Assembly (NCBI GenBank): GCA_027493055.1 | Contig: JAPUDO010000020.1 | Coordinates: 49,345-113,344, forward strand | Source of the DNA: Niabella sp. | GTDB taxonomy: Bacteria; Bacteroidota; Bacteroidia; Chitinophagales; Chitinophagaceae | Direction of reading: 5' to 3' | Length of the DNA: 64,000 bases | In this document: in pieces, positions 62,137-64,000 of the stretch | How positions within the stretch are numbered: the stretch's first letter is position 1 | How the letters are laid out: the number at the start of each line of letters is the position of its first letter | Position numbers and translations under genes: made by a program | The notes under the pieces: model-generated | The model's database searches: none | Seen by the model: the letters and a program-made list of their open reading frames with translations, nothing else | What the model was told of the DNA's origin: nothing

Positions 62137-62547
62137 TTAACCTGCCGGAGGTCCTCTCCGAAGACATACATCAAATGCAGATTGGAATAGAGGGCTTTCA
62201 ATTTTATCCGGGCCTTGGACTGCAAAAAATAATAGTGAAGTGGCAGTAACAGGTTCCTCTGCTATAAAAGGAGGAACAGCTATTGTATTTACAAGGCCAC
62301 AATTAAACTTATACGCATTAAATTCCTTTTTTCCTGAAGTGGTATGCTGAAAAGCATAATCAGTATGAGTCGAAAAAAGATCGTGAAAATACTTTTTGGG
62401 TGTAACGCTAATGGTAAATACCAGCAGAAGTATTGCTGCCCAAAACTTTTTTATATTTTCAGTCCTTTTCAATTTATGAAACAGAGTTGCAAAGATAGTC
62501 AAACAAAATAAAAAGCTGCAAATAATCACAGCTTTCCAAAATAGCAA
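62137..62547 (-). CDS. Small membrane protein upstream of a TonB receptor
   Basis: This 136-residue protein has two N-terminal hydrophobic segments and a stretch YFHDLFSTHTDYAFQHTTSG. It then has FNCGLVNTIAVPPFIAEE, TSLLFFAVQG and the ending CLRRGPPAG. I recognise the pattern, a His-rich FHDLF region, one Cys, then a C-terminal RGPPA, from small proteins encoded beside TonB receptors in Bacteroidota. A metal-related role is plausible but not proven. It starts 13 bp after the FAH-family gene and precedes the receptor gene by 133 bp. Confidence 0.7.
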   Translation of the reverse strand: MLFWKAVIICSFLFCLTIFATLFHKLKRTENIKKFWAAILLLVFTISVTPKKYFHDLFSTHTDYAFQHTTSGKKEFNAYKFNCGLVNTIAVPPFIAEEPVTATSLLFFAVQGPDKIESPLFQSAFDVCLRRGPPAG

Positions 62548-62560
62548 TATAAACGGTTTC

Positions 62561-63172
62561 TTATTCCACTTTCAGATTAAGCACAATTTCATCTTCCAGG
62601 ATACCTTCCAACTCGTCTCCGGGTAAGGTTTCACCCACACCTTCAGGTGTTCCTGTAAAAATAATATCGCCTATATTAAGAGAAAAATATTTAGAAATAT
62701 CGGCCAGCAAAGTATTAAAGCCATGAATCATTTTACCGGAATTACCTTGCTGCACCAGCTCGTTATTTTTATAAAAGCCAAAATTGATATTCTTCGGGTT
62801 AGGGAAGTCACTTATGGGACGCCATTTTCCCAATACTGCTGAGTTATCCCAGGCCTTTGCTTTTTCCCAGGGAAGCCCTTTCTGCTTGAGCTCATTTTGT
62901 ATGTCCCTTGCAGTAAAATCTATTCCCAGGGTAATAGCATCATAATATTGATGCGCATATCTTTTGTTGATATACCGTCCATTTTTACAAACCCGTAAAA
63001 CAAGTTCACACTCATAATGAAGTTCGTTTGTGAACTCAGGATAGTAAAAAGGTAAATGAGGCTTCAACAGAGCAGTTTTGGGTTTCAGAAAAACAACAGG
63101 TTCTTCAGAAACCTCATTTCCCAACTCTTTAGCGTGAGCCACATAATTTCTGCCAATACAAAAAATTTTCAT
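62561..63172 (-). CDS. Fumarylacetoacetate hydrolase family protein
   Basis: This 203-residue protein has the FAH C-terminal domain only: MKIFCIGRNYVAHAKELGNE, ELHYECELVLRV (metal Glu residues), GIDFTARDIQNELKQKGLPW (catalytic region) and GDIIFTGTPEGVGETLPGDE. Members are acylpyruvate hydrolases or oxaloacetate decarboxylases in the cytosol. Length fits the short FahD1-like branch. It lies 35 bp after pth. Confidence 0.92.
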   Translation of the reverse strand: MKIFCIGRNYVAHAKELGNEVSEEPVVFLKPKTALLKPHLPFYYPEFTNELHYECELVLRVCKNGRYINKRYAHQYYDAITLGIDFTARDIQNELKQKGLPWEKAKAWDNSAVLGKWRPISDFPNPKNINFGFYKNNELVQQGNSGKMIHGFNTLLADISKYFSLNIGDIIFTGTPEGVGETLPGDELEGILEDEIVLNLKVE

Positions 63173-63207
63173 GATTCAAGAGTTTTCTACAGATCAATAC
63201 CATCTGA

Positions 63208-63780
63208 TCAACCACATACATAGTTATTAACAGTATTCATAGCGGCATTCAATCCCCGGGTTGCGAATATCTCAATAGCTTCCACCGACTTTTCAATTTT
63301 CAGTTTTACTACCGGCTCTTCTTCTTTTGTCCATTTTCCTAATACAAAATCGGATTGCATGCCTTTAGGGAAATTATTACCGATGCCAAATCTCAGCCTG
63401 GGATAAGCAACAGAACCTACAGACTCCTGGATACTTTTTAAACCATTATGACCTCCATCACTCCCGCTGCCCCGTATTCTTAATTTGGTAAGCGGTAATG
63501 CCAGCTCATCTAAAACGGTTAATGTATTATCCAACTCAATTTTCTCTTTATCAACCCAATACTTAAAAGCTTTTCCACTCAGATTCATATACGTTGTAGG
63601 ACAAATGCACACAAAAATCCTGCCTTTCCATTTTATTTCAGCAACAAAAGCAAGACGCTCCTGTTTAAACACTCCACCATGCTTCTGGACAAACGAAGCT
63701 ACTACATCGAACCCTATATTATGCCTTGTGTGCGCATATTCATTTCCAATATTTCCCAACCCTGCAATTAAAAATTTCAT
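63208..63780 (-). CDS. pth: Peptidyl-tRNA hydrolase
   Basis: This 190-residue protein opens MKFLIAGLGNIGNEYAHTRH, which includes the conserved Asn and catalytic His. It continues CPTTYMNLSGKAF, DELALPLTKLRIRGSGSDGG and HNGLKSIQESVG, all signatures of Pth. It recycles tRNA by cleaving peptidyl-tRNA released from stalled ribosomes. Full length. Confidence 0.97.
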   Translation of the reverse strand: MKFLIAGLGNIGNEYAHTRHNIGFDVVASFVQKHGGVFKQERLAFVAEIKWKGRIFVCICPTTYMNLSGKAFKYWVDKEKIELDNTLTVLDELALPLTKLRIRGSGSDGGHNGLKSIQESVGSVAYPRLRFGIGNNFPKGMQSDFVLGKWTKEEEPVVKLKIEKSVEAIEIFATRGLNAAMNTVNNYVCG

Positions 63781-63790
63781 GTTGAACCAT

Positions 63791-63798
63791 CAAAATTA
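63791..63798 (-). promoter_or_regulatory. Candidate -7 box for pth
   Basis: TAATTTTG on the minus strand matches TAnnTTTG exactly, 10 bp before the pth ATG. A TTTA lies 16 nt further upstream, too close for the usual spacer. Confidence 0.45.
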
Positions 63799-64000
63799 CA
63801 AATTATCTGTAAAATAAACACTTATGTTAAAAATAGATACAGAATTATATAATAAAGCAGTCAAATTTTTAAGCGAAAAAAGCCGTGTTATTTAAAATCC
63901 TGCAATATAAAAATCAAATCAGTTTAGATTGATGAATCAAAGAACGTTCAATATAGGATTATGTAGAATAATCTCAAAGCTTTTTTATTACTGGATAAGG
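63799..64000. other. AT-rich window end without a visible gene
   Basis: No supported ORF, hairpin or repeat is seen. A 23-codon frame near 63823 is too short to call. Confidence 0.4.

Overview
The window looks like a chromosomal piece of a Bacteroidota genome, most likely family Chitinophagaceae (a Niabella- or Chitinophaga-like soil or plant-associated bacterium). This rests on a SusC/SusD pair, DUF1735 and DUF4091 proteins, a fused E1 alpha/beta dehydrogenase, a DUF4954 protein, and upstream boxes of the form TTTG-N19-TAnnTTTG, the Bacteroidota promoter consensus. The assignment is inference; no rRNA or tRNA gene, insertion sequence or CRISPR array was seen.

Layout. 1-7250: the start of a murein L,D-transpeptidase-family gene cut by the window edge, a tetR-tolC-emrA-emrB-type drug efflux operon with a double palindromic operator, and amtB. 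7386-17148: housekeeping and metabolism, with a GNAT acetyltransferase, an aminotransferase, a DUF1573 protein, fused E1 dehydrogenase, ftsB-like/eno, a carbonic anhydrase-SulP pair and a small His-rich membrane protein. 17267-38096 (minus strand): a long polysaccharide-utilisation locus (PUL) of ceramidase-like protein, RidA, SusC, SusD, DUF1735/tachylectin-like lipoprotein, DUF4091 protein, a decayed MBL-hydrolase remnant, TIM-barrel hydrolase, methyltransferase-like protein, phosphodiester glycosidase, a second RidA, a GH99/GH71-like protein and two alpha-L-rhamnosidases. 38452-46272 (minus): a tight catabolic operon of amidohydrolase, Zn-alcohol dehydrogenase, enolase-superfamily dehydratase, UlaG-like MBL hydrolase, RraA-family aldolase, PIG-L deacetylase, SSS symporter and AraC regulator. 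46753-51859: an MFS transporter with a small partner, LolD-like ATPase, DUF2795 protein, serine hydrolase, L-rhamnose mutarotase and RNase HI. 51962-63780: a RES-Xre toxin-antitoxin pair, a SET protein, mgtE, glmS, DUF4954, DUF4442, a TonB receptor with a small partner, an FAH-family hydrolase and pth.

How they fit. The PUL would bind and cut a rhamnose-containing glycan or glycoside outside the cytoplasm. The catabolic operon has the order of activities expected for a non-phosphorylating sugar route: import, oxidation to a lactone, hydrolysis, dehydration to a 2-keto-3-deoxy acid, and retro-aldol cleavage by the RraA protein. The two transcription units share an 83%-identical 42-bp element (35 of 42 positions) at nearly the same distance from their first genes (positions 38230-38271 and 46392-46433). 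This suggests one regulon, probably controlled by the AraC protein encoded between them. This joint rhamnoside PUL plus oxidative aldonate pathway is the best candidate here for an undescribed system.
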